From a virus, in the IMG/VR virus record IMGVR_UViG_3300009167_000007, positions 1 to 64,000 of that record: a stretch of 64,000 nt of DNA; one strand, written 5' to 3'. The notes beneath the pieces are model-generated. The model was not told the DNA's origin. It made no database searches and worked only from the letters and a program-made list of their open reading frames with translations. Shown here one piece after another: positions 32,629 through 39,281 of the stretch. Numbering within the stretch: position 1 is the stretch's first letter; each line of letters begins with the position of its first letter. A program made the translations under genes and the position numbers.

Positions 32629-32956
32629 ATCCCCCACGCTCCAAGGGAAACGGCTTGCATGCCTCATGTTCCCCCTTGTATCGTCGCGGACAAAATCCCG
32701 GATTCAGCCCCGGGCTGGCCTCTTTTGCGCCAAATTTCCGCTTGGGCTTTCTCACTCACCGCCGCAGCCTTGTTTTCGCTGCTCGCCGTTGTCCCTTTGA
32801 AGGGCCGCTTCGGACTCACCCCACAAGGGGCATCCAATCTGCGGGGGACTCGGGCTTTCTGGCATCTAAGAGAGGTTTCGCCACTGAGGAAATTTGCCTA
32901 GCCTAATGAGAAAGAGCGTTGCGATCCAGTGACCGCACAATCCAGAAAGTGTGGCT

Positions 32957-33058
32957 AAGTTGAGAGAAGTAACCCCAGATAAGAAGGGTAATGGGAGGGG
33001 GGGAGGGGTGGGAACGCCATCAGTGCCTGGGCATATAATACACCCCTTCTCTCAACTT
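32957..33058. repeat. 13-base perfect inverted repeat enclosing a G-rich tract and TATAAT
   Basis: The arms are 32957-32969 (AAGTTGAGAGAAG) and 33046-33058 (CTTCTCTCAACTT). The 76-base interior holds a run of four or more GGG blocks at 32986-33012, a G-quadruplex pattern on the plus strand, and TATAAT at 33034-33039. There is no good -35 box at the standard spacing, so promoter activity is uncertain. Confidence 0.6.
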
Positions 33059-33077
33059 TCAGCCCCTTCCACCCAGT

Positions 33078-33201
33078 AAACAGAGGACACCGGGGAGGCG
33101 TCCGTTCCAGCAGGCAACCAGTGCGAGTGAACAGAGTGGTGGCGGGAACAGAGAACAGAGAGTCTCGCGCAGAGCCCCTTGGCGGTGAACAGAGAACAGA
33201 G
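33078..33201. repeat. Iteron-like GAACAGAG repeat cluster
   Basis: There are five exact GAACAGAG copies (33129, 33146, 33153, 33187, 33194) plus one AAACAGAG (33078), several in the longer frame GTGAACAGAGAACAGAG. The spacing within pairs is 7 bases. The distribution suggests binding sites for a phage initiator or regulator. Confidence 0.55.
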
Positions 33202-33348
33202 GAAGGAGGACGCGCACAGCGGTGCGTACGACCCCTCGCGCTTGACGAGGACCGGGGCGCTCGGGGTACGGGGGCCGAGGCAAAAAGTCAAGCCTGAATC
33301 TGGCCTCTACCTCGCAAGTGCTTGATCACCAACGAAAGATAGTTCCCT

Positions 33349-33573
33349 TCACTGATCCTCCTTCTGGAACCTCGGCGGTTTCAGGTCCCCCTTCCAGACC
33401 CATTCGGTCCTGCCGTGGTGGAAGGCAACGGTGGAACCGTCGGAGAGCGTGCGGGAGACGGTCTTCAGCCGGACTTCGTGGGGGGTCTCCTCAACGACTT
33501 CCATCACGAAGTCCAGCTTGTTGATCCACCGGGTGTGGAGCAGGGGATCAGAAGTCCCGGTCGAGACATTCAT
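33349..33573 (-). CDS. Small protein, paralogue of the next upstream gene
   Basis: This gene encodes 74 residues from ATG 33573. The plan RWxxKLDFVMEVVEETPHEVRL, then W-V-W-K-G-D-L-K-P, parallels the 33548-33733 product (SRWRHRKKGTLYRV, DEIRLVPE, WKWSSLLP). Both look like small SH3-like beta barrels. It overlaps that gene by 26 bases. The function is unknown. Confidence 0.5.
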   Translation of the reverse strand: MNVSTGTSDPLLHTRWINKLDFVMEVVEETPHEVRLKTVSRTLSDGSTVAFHHGRTEWVWKGDLKPPRFQKEDQ

Positions 33574-33733
33574 AGTCCAAGGGTAACAGGGACGACCACT
33601 TCCAGAGACTCCGGACCCTGCCCTTCTGGAAGGGCTCGGGCACCAGCCGGATCTCGTCGCCCTTGATGAGAGTGACCCGGTAGAGCGTCCCCTTCTTCCG
33701 GTGTCTCCAGCGGGAATGGAGTTCAATCTTCAT
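33548..33733 (-). CDS. Small beta-barrel-like protein
   Basis: This gene encodes 61 residues from ATG 33733 (MKIELHSRWRHRKKGTLYRV). It has an SH3-like strand pattern with DEIRLVPEPF and WKWSSLLPL. It appears to be a tandem paralogue of the downstream gene. It overlaps both neighbours. Confidence 0.5.
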   Translation of the reverse strand: MKIELHSRWRHRKKGTLYRVTLIKGDEIRLVPEPFQKGRVRSLWKWSSLLPLDYECLDRDF

Positions 33734-33899
33734 ACACGGCGGTGCTGTAGGCGATGGCTTCCTCCAGCTCATTCAGATGCTTCAGAGCCTGCTTCTTCGT
33801 GGCGAACCCGGGGATGGCGACCAGGAGCTTTCTCCCCTTCCGGATCGTGAGCCGGTGGGTGTCGTCGATGTCCTTCGTGATGGTGATGCTGTACTTCAT
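33723..33899 (-). CDS. Small hypothetical protein
   Basis: This gene encodes 58 residues from ATG 33899 (MKYSITITKDIDDTHRLTIR). Two beta strands are followed by GFATKKQALKHLNELEEAI, a helix. It overlaps the downstream gene by 11 bases. Confidence 0.5.
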   Translation of the reverse strand: MKYSITITKDIDDTHRLTIRKGRKLLVAIPGFATKKQALKHLNELEEAIAYSTAVYED

Positions 33900-33911
33900 G
33901 GGGTGTGTGAG

Positions 33912-33942
33912 TCCGGAGAGAGAGTGTGGGTCCCTCTCCGGA
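33912..33942. repeat. 9-base perfect hairpin upstream of a small gene
   Basis: TCCGGAGAG (33912-33920) and CTCTCCGGA (33934-33942) have a 13-base loop. It sits between a minus-strand stop (33952) and start (33899). There is no T-run; it may be a leader hairpin or attenuator. Confidence 0.55.
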
Positions 33943-33951
33943 GTTGAGGGT

Positions 33952-34221
33952 TTAACCGCAACCGCTGCCCTTCTTTCCGCCCTTCGGCTTGCCTTTAGGC
34001 ATGTGTGTCTCACCGCCTTTCGTGCCTGGTTGGCAAAGATACAGTCCGGCCAGGAGAATGCGGTGGATGTTCCGTCCCGGCAATGACAGAATGAACGCGG
34101 CGGGATGGGGCTGCCGCCAGCCGTGGAGCGACGGGCAGACCACGGCGAGATGGTTCTCCTGCGCCATGACCAGATGGTCGAGGGAAAGAATCCGGATGCC
34201 GCTGTGGTTCAGGGATGGCAT
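33952..34221 (-). CDS. Small protein, tandem paralogue of the next upstream gene
   Basis: This gene encodes 89 residues. GIRILSLDHLVMAQENHLAV, CPSLHGWRQPHPAAFIL and LLAGLYLCQPG align along their length with the 34209-34442 product. A Lys/Gly-rich tail (MPKGKPKGGKKGSGCG) could also be read as a separate 16-residue peptide. The function is unknown; the central Pro/Trp and hydrophobic strands suggest a small beta domain. Confidence 0.5.
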   Translation of the reverse strand: MPSLNHSGIRILSLDHLVMAQENHLAVVCPSLHGWRQPHPAAFILSLPGRNIHRILLAGLYLCQPGTKGGETHMPKGKPKGGKKGSGCG

Positions 34222-34442
34222 GAGGGACAGACGCCTCCCTTCTTCTCCGGCGGCGATGGCTTCTCATACAGGTAAAGCCCCTCCCGGAGCAGGCGCAGAA
34301 TGATCTCCCCGGAGAGATTCAGGATCACGGCGGCGGGGCGGGGCGTTCTCCAGCAGTACACGGAGGGGCAGACCAGGGACCTGCGGCCTTCCCGGGCCAG
34401 GGCAATGCCCTCCAGCGTGGTAACCCTGATTCCGGCGCTCAC
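34209..34442 (-). CDS. Small protein with GTG start, tandem paralogue
   Basis: This gene encodes 77 residues from GTG 34442, whose GTGA overlaps the upstream stop. GIRVTTLEGIALAREGRRSL, CPSVYCWRTPRPAAVIL and LLREGLYLYEKP match the neighbouring 33952-34221 product position by position. It ends in CPSCHP. The pair arose by tandem duplication; the function is unknown. Confidence 0.55.
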   Translation of the reverse strand: MSAGIRVTTLEGIALAREGRRSLVCPSVYCWRTPRPAAVILNLSGEIILRLLREGLYLYEKPSPPEKKGGVCPSCHP

Positions 34443-34852
34443 ACCTCCGGCTCCTCCTCCTCCGCGATGCCGTACCGCCGGAGCCGCTCCTCCAGATGCG
34501 CGATCCGGGACTTGAGCCGTTCGACTTCCGCGTAGGGGATGTAGACCACGCTCTGGGCTCCGTCGAAGCGGATGTGCCGGATGAAGTCCCCCGCCTCGAT
34601 GGCCTGGGCGATGACGTCGGCGAGCTGGGCCTCGGTGAGCCGCTCCACCTCCAGGACGTACTTCCGGACCAGCTTCCGCGTGGCTTCGTCCAGATGGCGG
34701 CGCAGGTCGGCGAAGACCTTGGGCATCTCGAAATCTCCGGTGTTCATGGCGTGGGACAGGGCCTGGGAAAGCTGGTATGCTGTGGGCGGTCCTTCGGGTC
34801 CGGTCAGGGTGGCTTCCATCCGCTTCAGCCAGTCTTTCAGGTCCACGATCAT
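34439..34852 (-). CDS. Hypothetical protein with C-terminal coiled coil
   Basis: This gene encodes 137 residues: MIVDLKDWLKRMEATLTGPE, a helical middle with EMPKVFADLRRHLDEATRK, and a terminal coiled coil (VERLKSRIAHLEERLRRYG) with an acidic end. The VFADLR stretch shares a 22-base DNA repeat with the tiny gene upstream. Confidence 0.55.
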   Translation of the reverse strand: MIVDLKDWLKRMEATLTGPEGPPTAYQLSQALSHAMNTGDFEMPKVFADLRRHLDEATRKLVRKYVLEVERLTEAQLADVIAQAIEAGDFIRHIRFDGAQSVVYIPYAEVERLKSRIAHLEERLRRYGIAEEEEPEV

Positions 34853-34920
34853 CTCCAGTCCGCCTCGATGACATTTTCGTCCAGAACCACCTCCGCCTGG
34901 CGCAGGTCGGCGAAGACCTT
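34699..34920. repeat. 22-base direct repeat, copies exactly 200 bases apart
   Basis: Identical copies lie at 34699-34720 and 34899-34920, inside two adjacent genes, both encoding KVFADLR on the minus strand. This indicates a recent partial duplication or gene conversion between neighbouring small genes. Confidence 0.7.
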
Positions 34921-34950
34921 CAGCTCGTGGTGCGCGGGCGTGTGGGACAT
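34849..34950 (-). CDS. Tiny gene made of segments shared with both neighbours
   Basis: This gene encodes 33 residues from ATG 34950 (MSHTPAHHELKVFADLRQAE), with the stop overlapping the next start (ATGA). The KVFADLR part repeats the downstream gene, and AEVVLDENVIEADW resembles AEVVLDGTVIKVDI at the end of the upstream gene. It is either a real tiny gene or a remnant of duplication that kept coupled translation. Confidence 0.4.
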   Translation of the reverse strand: MSHTPAHHELKVFADLRQAEVVLDENVIEADWR

Positions 34951-34954
34951 GGCT

Positions 34955-35311
34955 TTACAGGTTTTGACCCGGTGAAGGGTCCGCACACCGGCAGGGAACC
35001 TGGCCGCAATACAGATCGATGTCCACCTTGATGACGGTCCCGTCGAGGACCACCTCCGCCCAGTTGATGACGATCTGGTCGATGAGCAGCTCCTCCTCCG
35101 TGGCCTGCAACATCTCCAAAGCCTCCGTCGCGGTTCGTTTCTGCGCCAGCTCGTGAATGGCCCGGCGTCGCATCCGGATGGCCCCGTCCACCGTGAGCGC
35201 CATCACCGCATCCACCAAGACTTCGTTGCCCAGCTCGTCCAGCCCGTACCAGGGCTCGTGCCACTGGATGCGCGCCCGGTCTCTCAAGGTCAACAGTTCG
35301 GGTATCGTCAT
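34955..35311 (-). CDS. Hypothetical protein
   Basis: This gene encodes 118 residues: MTIPELLTLRDRARIQWHEP, a helical acidic centre, and a C-terminal beta segment with the AEVVLDGTVIKVDI motif and three cysteines. It overlaps the upstream gene by 4 bases. No family is recognised. Confidence 0.5.
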   Translation of the reverse strand: MTIPELLTLRDRARIQWHEPWYGLDELGNEVLVDAVMALTVDGAIRMRRRAIHELAQKRTATEALEMLQATEEELLIDQIVINWAEVVLDGTVIKVDIDLYCGQVPCRCADPSPGQNL

Positions 35312-35562
35312 GGTGTTCTCCTCAATGCGTCACAGATCAATCTCGCGCTGTCGGAGGGAACGGCGTTCTCGATGGCCTCGATCAGGCGATGCACCACGGC
35401 CCGGAGCCTGTCGTTCTCCTGCTTCAGGGCAGCCAGCCACCGCGCCTTGACCCAGTCCGGTTCATCGAGCATCATGCGGATTCCTGCATGGCAGTACGGG
35501 CACGGGAACTCCTTCACGGGGTGTTCCAGCAAGGCGATGCCGTCTTTGGTCAATGCGCTCAT
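35308..35562 (-). CDS. Small protein with CxxC and coiled coil
   Basis: This gene encodes 84 residues. EFPCPYCHAGIRMMLDEPDW carries one CxxC and possible His ligand, then ALKQENDRLRAVVHRLIEA forms a coiled coil. It may dimerise around a zinc knuckle. It is coupled by ATGA overlaps on both sides. Confidence 0.5.
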   Translation of the reverse strand: MSALTKDGIALLEHPVKEFPCPYCHAGIRMMLDEPDWVKARWLAALKQENDRLRAVVHRLIEAIENAVPSDSARLICDALRRTP

Positions 35563-35831
35563 GGCTTCTCCATCGACGCGGCAATCGCCATGTAGCCGGC
35601 GGCATCCAGCATCGAGTCACGGTGGTCCTTGGACGCCTTGAGCCGGAGGACTTTCATCAGCGCCATCATGCAGCACACGTCCGTTGCGCTGATCTCGTGG
35701 TTCAGATACACGGACCATGCCTTCGCCGTGTCGTTCAGATTGCGGTCCGCGTCGCCATAGACGGCGGGGCGGTCGACACAGATCAGTTGCTCGATCTGCT
35801 TCAGGGTTTCAATGCGGCGCTGGGTGCTCAT
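35559..35831 (-). CDS. DUF6378-like phage protein
   Basis: This gene encodes 90 residues. CVDRPAVYGDADRNLNDTAK, then ISATDVCCMMALMKVLRL, then KDHRDSMLDAAGYMAIA follow the DR...YG...f..ia..W...i...dVa.mM..lKl.R......DS..DaaGY pattern of a small phage family (DUF6378 as I recall it). The family is related in layout to MazG-like nucleotide-handling folds, but no activity is established. Confidence 0.65.
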   Translation of the reverse strand: MSTQRRIETLKQIEQLICVDRPAVYGDADRNLNDTAKAWSVYLNHEISATDVCCMMALMKVLRLKASKDHRDSMLDAAGYMAIAASMEKP

Positions 35832-36058
35832 GGCTCTGGCGGTGGTCTCAGTTCCTCCAGCAGCCGGATCAGCTCCTGGACCTTGTAGTTCTGCTTGCGA
35901 ATCAGGGCGTTCTTCTCGATGATCTTGTCCAGCGGAACCTCCCGTGGGTTCTCGTCCCTCCCCACCTCAATCTCCAGACCGGACAGTTCCGTGTCCGCGA
36001 TCTCCACGATGTACTTCGTGGGGTAACACTCCCTTCCAGCTCGTCCCAGTATCTTCAT
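35828..36058 (-). CDS. Small hypothetical protein
   Basis: This gene encodes 76 residues: a beta-rich start (CYPTKYIVEIADTELSGLEI), then a coiled coil (KIIEKNALIRKQNYKVQELI). ATGA coupling joins it to both sides. Confidence 0.5.
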   Translation of the reverse strand: MKILGRAGRECYPTKYIVEIADTELSGLEIEVGRDENPREVPLDKIIEKNALIRKQNYKVQELIRLLEELRPPPEP

Positions 36059-36264
36059 GCGGTTGGTTTCTCCTCCTCAAAGTCGCTGTTCATGGCGGAG
36101 CAATGCGGGCACTCCAGAATGGTCCGGTTGCTTTCCGGGTGAAGGACCGCCGTCCAGTAACGACCGCACCCACGGCACCGGGCGATTCCCGTGACGAACC
36201 CCTCCTGGCGAAAGTAGCGCAGGGCCTGGTCGCGGGTCTTCCAATGGGTGTGCCAGCGGCTCAT
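36055..36264 (-). CDS. Small zinc-ribbon protein
   Basis: This gene encodes 69 residues from ATG 36264 (MSRWHTHWKTRDQALRYFRQ). CRGCGRYW and LECPHCSAM give two CxxC knuckles. The acidic tail ends EEEKPTA. It is probably DNA- or protein-binding; the family is unknown. Confidence 0.55.
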   Translation of the reverse strand: MSRWHTHWKTRDQALRYFRQEGFVTGIARCRGCGRYWTAVLHPESNRTILECPHCSAMNSDFEEEKPTA

Positions 36265-36467
36265 AGCGGTTGCTCCGGTGTCTTGCGCACAAACTCGACG
36301 GAGAGACCGCGCTCCGCCCTGGCTTCCGCCATCAACGCCTGGCAGTCGCGGGCGCTGTGCTCCGTCGCGAACACCAGCTCCCGCACGACACGCATTTCCC
36401 GGTGGGCGGACCGCATCCACCGGATGGTGATGCGCAGGACGAACTGGACGGGCGGGGTCTCGCTCAC
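36261..36467 (-). CDS. Small hypothetical protein with GTG start
   Basis: This gene encodes 68 residues from GTG 36467, whose GTGA overlaps the stop of the upstream gene. It is beta-rich, with PPVQFVLRITIRWMRSA and an Ala/Arg helix. No family is recognised. Confidence 0.5.
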   Translation of the reverse strand: MSETPPVQFVLRITIRWMRSAHREMRVVRELVFATEHSARDCQALMAEARAERGLSVEFVRKTPEQPL

Positions 36468-36847
36468 ACGCACTCCTTCGGCGGGAGGGGAAACATGGCC
36501 GACTTCCAGCGCCACCAATGCAGAACCCCCGGATGCAGGTTCACGTAATCCGCCGCCGGCGGGCGGTACTGAACCAGACAGTCATCGTCATCCCAGAACA
36601 GCTTCGCCGCCTCGATCATCTCGTTCCAGGACGGCGTATCCGGACTGTTCAGCCTGGAGACAGAGACATGCTCGAACATTGTGTCCGACTTCCCGTCCAT
36701 CACGCCGTTGCTCGCAATGATCTTGAGGCCCCACGGGAGCAAATGACACGGGGCGATGAAGAACGCGCCGAACGGATCGCCGGGCTCGGAATCCAGCGGA
36801 TGACCCGGCATACGGAATCGCAGATGCTCGGGAACGTGAAAGCTCAT
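36464..36847 (-). CDS. DUF7694-like phage protein
   Basis: This gene encodes 127 residues. The order GAFFIAPCHLLPWGLKIIAS, then EHVSVSRLNSPDTPSWNEM, then AAKLFWDDDDCLVQYRPP, then YVNLHPGVLHWWRW matches a widespread phage protein of unknown function (DUF7694 as I recall it). The start codon directly abuts the 3' arm of a 9-base inverted repeat, and no Shine-Dalgarno is evident, so translation may depend on RNA structure. Confidence 0.65.
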   Translation of the reverse strand: MSFHVPEHLRFRMPGHPLDSEPGDPFGAFFIAPCHLLPWGLKIIASNGVMDGKSDTMFEHVSVSRLNSPDTPSWNEMIEAAKLFWDDDDCLVQYRPPAADYVNLHPGVLHWWRWKSAMFPLPPKECV

Positions 36848-37137
36848 GCCGCCGGGAGGTTACGGACTCGTGTCAGCGCGTAACAGCTTGTGATTTGCGT
36901 TCCCCCGGCGGCACTCCCCGGCCCGGACACCCGGCGGAGAGAAAGGGTGCCACCGACGCTGTTGCGGTCCATTCTGGCTGGTGGCATGCCAGGTAAGGCG
37001 GTTAAGTCATGAAACAAACCGTGGACCTTCCCACCTGCGTCTGGGGATGAGGAGTGGGGCGCAGTGGGATTTCCACCCACATCTCCGGCTTTGTCAACCG
37101 GGTCCTTGAAGTTGGATGATGCGCCCATGCGAAAGTG
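36848..37137 (-). ncRNA. Structured noncoding leader region
   Basis: The 290 bases between two minus-strand genes have no convincing ORF but many nested helices. There is an outer pair GCCGCCGGG/CCCGGCGGC (36848-36856 with 36904-36912) enclosing GTTACG/CGTAAC (36859-36864 with 36879-36884). A second domain has 36980-36984 with 37031-37035, 36995-36998 with 37026-37029, and 36999-37003 with 37017-37021. A tRNA-like fold lies at 37057-37126. The outer stem ends at the start codon of the downstream gene, as in a cis-regulatory RNA. It could instead be a trans-acting RNA. Confidence 0.4.
37057..37126 (-). ncRNA. tRNA-like fold, not canonical
   Basis: On the minus strand, GGGCGCA and TGCGCCC form a perfect 7-base acceptor stem at 37120-37126 and 37057-37063. 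A GTGGG/CCCAC stem with a 7-base loop sits where the T-arm should be, a 5-base stem with 7-base loop lies in anticodon position (one T-G pair), and the D-arm is weak. The total is 70 bases. However, the T-loop lacks TTC, the D-loop lacks GG, no T precedes the anticodon position, and CCA is not encoded. It is a tRNA mimic, a degenerate tRNA, or chance. Confidence 0.25.
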
Positions 37138-37803
37138 TTACTTGACCAGCCCCAGCTCAATCATCCGGGCCATGCTCATCCGGCGGTCAATGCGTTTCCT
37201 CAAGGGCTCGTATTTCACCCCAAGCCTTCTGGCATGTCCAGCCACAGTATCGACGACTCCGGAAATGTTGACGACCCGATTCCACCTTGTGTTGTTTGCC
37301 TGCTGCACTGGAGTTTCCCACCGGCAGTTCGACTTGCAATACGGGCCACCGTTGTCGATTCGACCAAGCGTAGTTCCCGGAGGTCTTGGTCCCATGTCGT
37401 TGCGGAACTGGATGAATCCGTCCATCCCCAGCCACTCGTCGCAAATCGTGATTCCACGGGCTCCATACAGACGGAACTTGGGATGGCTTTTGGTGAGGCA
37501 GCGCTTCCTCATCTCCTGCCACGAAATGACTTCAAGAGACCCGGAAGACCTGGCTTCGGAGACGCCCGTGAATCTCACTTCGCCACCCTTCCTGCCGCCA
37601 CCCCAGCAACCACACGAGAATACTTTTCCGTAAACCAGATGGTCAAACAGGACGAAGGAAATGCCATCGCACCGCTCACAGACGCAGGGGTATTTGTACC
37701 TGAGTCTGGGGTGCGTCCTGCCAACTTTTGTCAGCATGGGTTTGCCAGTTACCCGCAGCCACCCGAATTTGGCTCCAACTGGAATTTGGAAATGTGTCTT
37801 CAT
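37138..37803 (-). CDS. HNH homing endonuclease-like protein
   Basis: This gene encodes 221 residues. The N-terminal part has a zinc-binding CVCERCDG and FSCGCWGGG, and the centre has YGARGITICDEWLGMDGF, DMGPRPPGTTLGRIDNGG and CKSNCRWETPVQQANN. That is the usual order of phage AP2/HNH-type homing nucleases with GxTLxRIDNxGxYxxxNCRWxT. The last 13 residues (MSMARMIELGLVK) resemble the last residues of the DHH protein encoded just upstream (MSMKRFVELGLAQ). The ATG overlaps the upstream stop by 4 bases. It is likely a mobile insertion in the 3' end of that gene. Confidence 0.8.
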   Translation of the reverse strand: MKTHFQIPVGAKFGWLRVTGKPMLTKVGRTHPRLRYKYPCVCERCDGISFVLFDHLVYGKVFSCGCWGGGRKGGEVRFTGVSEARSSGSLEVISWQEMRKRCLTKSHPKFRLYGARGITICDEWLGMDGFIQFRNDMGPRPPGTTLGRIDNGGPYCKSNCRWETPVQQANNTRWNRVVNISGVVDTVAGHARRLGVKYEPLRKRIDRRMSMARMIELGLVK

Positions 37804-38768
37804 TGAGCCAGCCCGAGTTCAACGAACCTTTTCATTGACATTCTAGCACCTGCTGCTCCTCTGTGTCCGCCTCCGCCATGCTTCACCGCAATCGGAGACA
37901 GGTCAAGGTCTTCTCGTCCTGGCCGATGGTAGAATGACACGTAGCACTGCTTCCCGTCCCAGCGCCAGGCGAGCAATGCGTCGTGGTCGTCGCGATACCC
38001 TCCCTCGAACATCTGGGAGTTCCCGGGAGACCCTGTGTTCAAGGCGCAGAACTTCAGCCCCTCGAAGGTGACGTCGTACGCCGCGTTCTTCGCGTGCTTG
38101 CGGTTCTCCTGGTTCACGTACTTCTGGATGGCGAGTCCTTCCTCGATGGCCTCACCCAGCTCCCACATGGTTCCCGGGCATTCCTCCCCGTTGAACCTCC
38201 GGAACTCGTTTCGCAGCAACTGCGCTGCCTTCTCCTCGCCCATGGCCTTCATCCCGAGCTGGAGTGGAATGACGTCGGAGTCGTGCAGGTCGAAGATGTC
38301 CCATTCCCCGAGCAGCGTCAGGATCATGGGTTCTTCCAGCTTGCGTTCGACGTAGGGCTGCCGGTCGGAAACCGGGCGTTCGTCCGACTCCATCCCCACG
38401 AACCACTGCCAGCAGAGACGACACGCGGCGACGCCATCCACCCGGAGCCCGTCGTGACCAAGCTCCCCCCACTTCTGGATGGCGCTCTTGTGGTGGTCAA
38501 TCCAGACGAGCTTTCCCTTTGTGTACGGCTTGTCCATGAGTGAATCCAGGCAGATGTCCACCATGTACACCTTGGTCAATTCATCCACGCGTTCCATCTC
38601 GTTCGGCAGCGGATCGCCATAGTCCCAGCCGGCACAGACGACCTCGTAGTTCAGCTTTTCCAGGTGATACCGGCAGACCTCGCGGGAGGCGATGCCGTCG
38701 AAATCTGAGCGGTGGTAGATGACCAGGACCTGATTGCGCTTCTCAGGAATCGTGACAGTGTTTTCCAT
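37800..38768 (-). CDS. DHH-family phosphoesterase
   Basis: This gene encodes 322 residues. Motifs: IYHRSDFDGIASREVC (residues ~14-29, metal-binding Asp pair), VYMVDICLD, LVWIDHHKSAI (the DHH motif near residue 100), and a C-terminal DHHA1-type GGGGHRGAAGAR. The family includes oligoribonucleases, RecJ-like exonucleases and cyclic dinucleotide phosphodiesterases. The length fits a single-domain phosphodiesterase rather than RecJ. A phage role in degrading cyclic dinucleotide or oligonucleotide immune signals is possible but not shown. Confidence 0.8.
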   Translation of the reverse strand: MENTVTIPEKRNQVLVIYHRSDFDGIASREVCRYHLEKLNYEVVCAGWDYGDPLPNEMERVDELTKVYMVDICLDSLMDKPYTKGKLVWIDHHKSAIQKWGELGHDGLRVDGVAACRLCWQWFVGMESDERPVSDRQPYVERKLEEPMILTLLGEWDIFDLHDSDVIPLQLGMKAMGEEKAAQLLRNEFRRFNGEECPGTMWELGEAIEEGLAIQKYVNQENRKHAKNAAYDVTFEGLKFCALNTGSPGNSQMFEGGYRDDHDALLAWRWDGKQCYVSFYHRPGREDLDLSPIAVKHGGGGHRGAAGARMSMKRFVELGLAQ

Positions 38769-38792
38769 GTGCTCTCCAGATTTCGTGAGTGG

Positions 38793-39281
38793 CTAAAAGT
38801 TGTTGAAGTCGAACACCGCCGGATGGACTGGTTCCATCTCCTCGGCGTCTTCCTTCGCTTCTGGCGGTGGCGCTCCCGGCGTGATACCCTGAGATGCCTG
38901 CGCCGCTGTCACCGCTGCCCCATCTTCAACCGGGACCTCAAGCAGTGCAAGCTGCTGGCTCACGGGCAGGTCATGGGCTGCGGATGCTACTGTCCCTTCC
39001 TGGCCCGATTCGGCGGCGACTGCTGGCTCGTGCTCACCAACCAGTCCAATCCGGGGATTCCGGGATGGAGTGATCTTCAGCGGTAGCGGATACTGCCCGC
39101 TCGCCGCGTCCACCAGTTGCTGCGGGGTCATCGTCCAGGGGTGCCGGCTGCCGAAGCGTCGCACCGTCAACGTCTGGCTTTCCAGCCACCACGTCAGGGT
39201 GTGCTCCACTCCATCGACCTTCATCTTGATGACCCGCTTCCGGTTCTTTCCCCGGCGCTTTCTCTCCTGTGGTTCGCTCAT
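38793..39281 (-). CDS. Hypothetical protein with acidic C-terminus
   Basis: This gene encodes 162 residues from ATG 39281 (MSEPQERKRRGKNRKRVIKM). A basic start precedes a compact part (VDGVEHTLTWWLESQTLTVR, HPWTMTPQQLVDAASG), then a long Ala/Glu/Pro-rich acidic tail ending HPAVFDFNNF. The aromatic acidic end resembles protein-docking tips of replication proteins. Its start lies inside the frame of the HU-like gene upstream. Confidence 0.5.
   Translation of the reverse strand: MSEPQERKRRGKNRKRVIKMKVDGVEHTLTWWLESQTLTVRRFGSRHPWTMTPQQLVDAASGQYPLPLKITPSRNPRIGLVGEHEPAVAAESGQEGTVASAAHDLPVSQQLALLEVPVEDGAAVTAAQASQGITPGAPPPEAKEDAEEMEPVHPAVFDFNNF

Larger units (their letters stand above)
32212..33348. 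other. 1.1 kb noncoding region, candidate replication origin or control region
   Basis: No convincing gene is seen on either strand in this otherwise densely packed block. It contains an 8-base inverted repeat (32592-32628), a 13-base inverted repeat (32957-33058) whose loop carries a G-quadruplex-type tract and a TATAAT hexamer, and a cluster of GAACAGAG repeats (33078-33201). Both flanks are transcribed leftwards. Repeat cluster, strand-asymmetric G tract and long inverted repeats together resemble phage replication origins, but a promoter/operator region or a structured RNA is equally possible. Confidence 0.5.

Noticed and set aside
32398-32901. 167-codon plus-strand ORF in the noncoding region
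   Set aside because: Erratic composition, no ribosome binding site, opposite to local transcription, and spans an inverted repeat.
33078-33201. CRISPR array
   Set aside because: The repeats are only 8 bases long with no regular spacers of 25-40 bases; they are iteron-like.
36844-37128. 94-codon minus-strand ORF covering the structured leader
   Set aside because: Its composition is not protein-like and it coincides with nested RNA helices; kept as noncoding.
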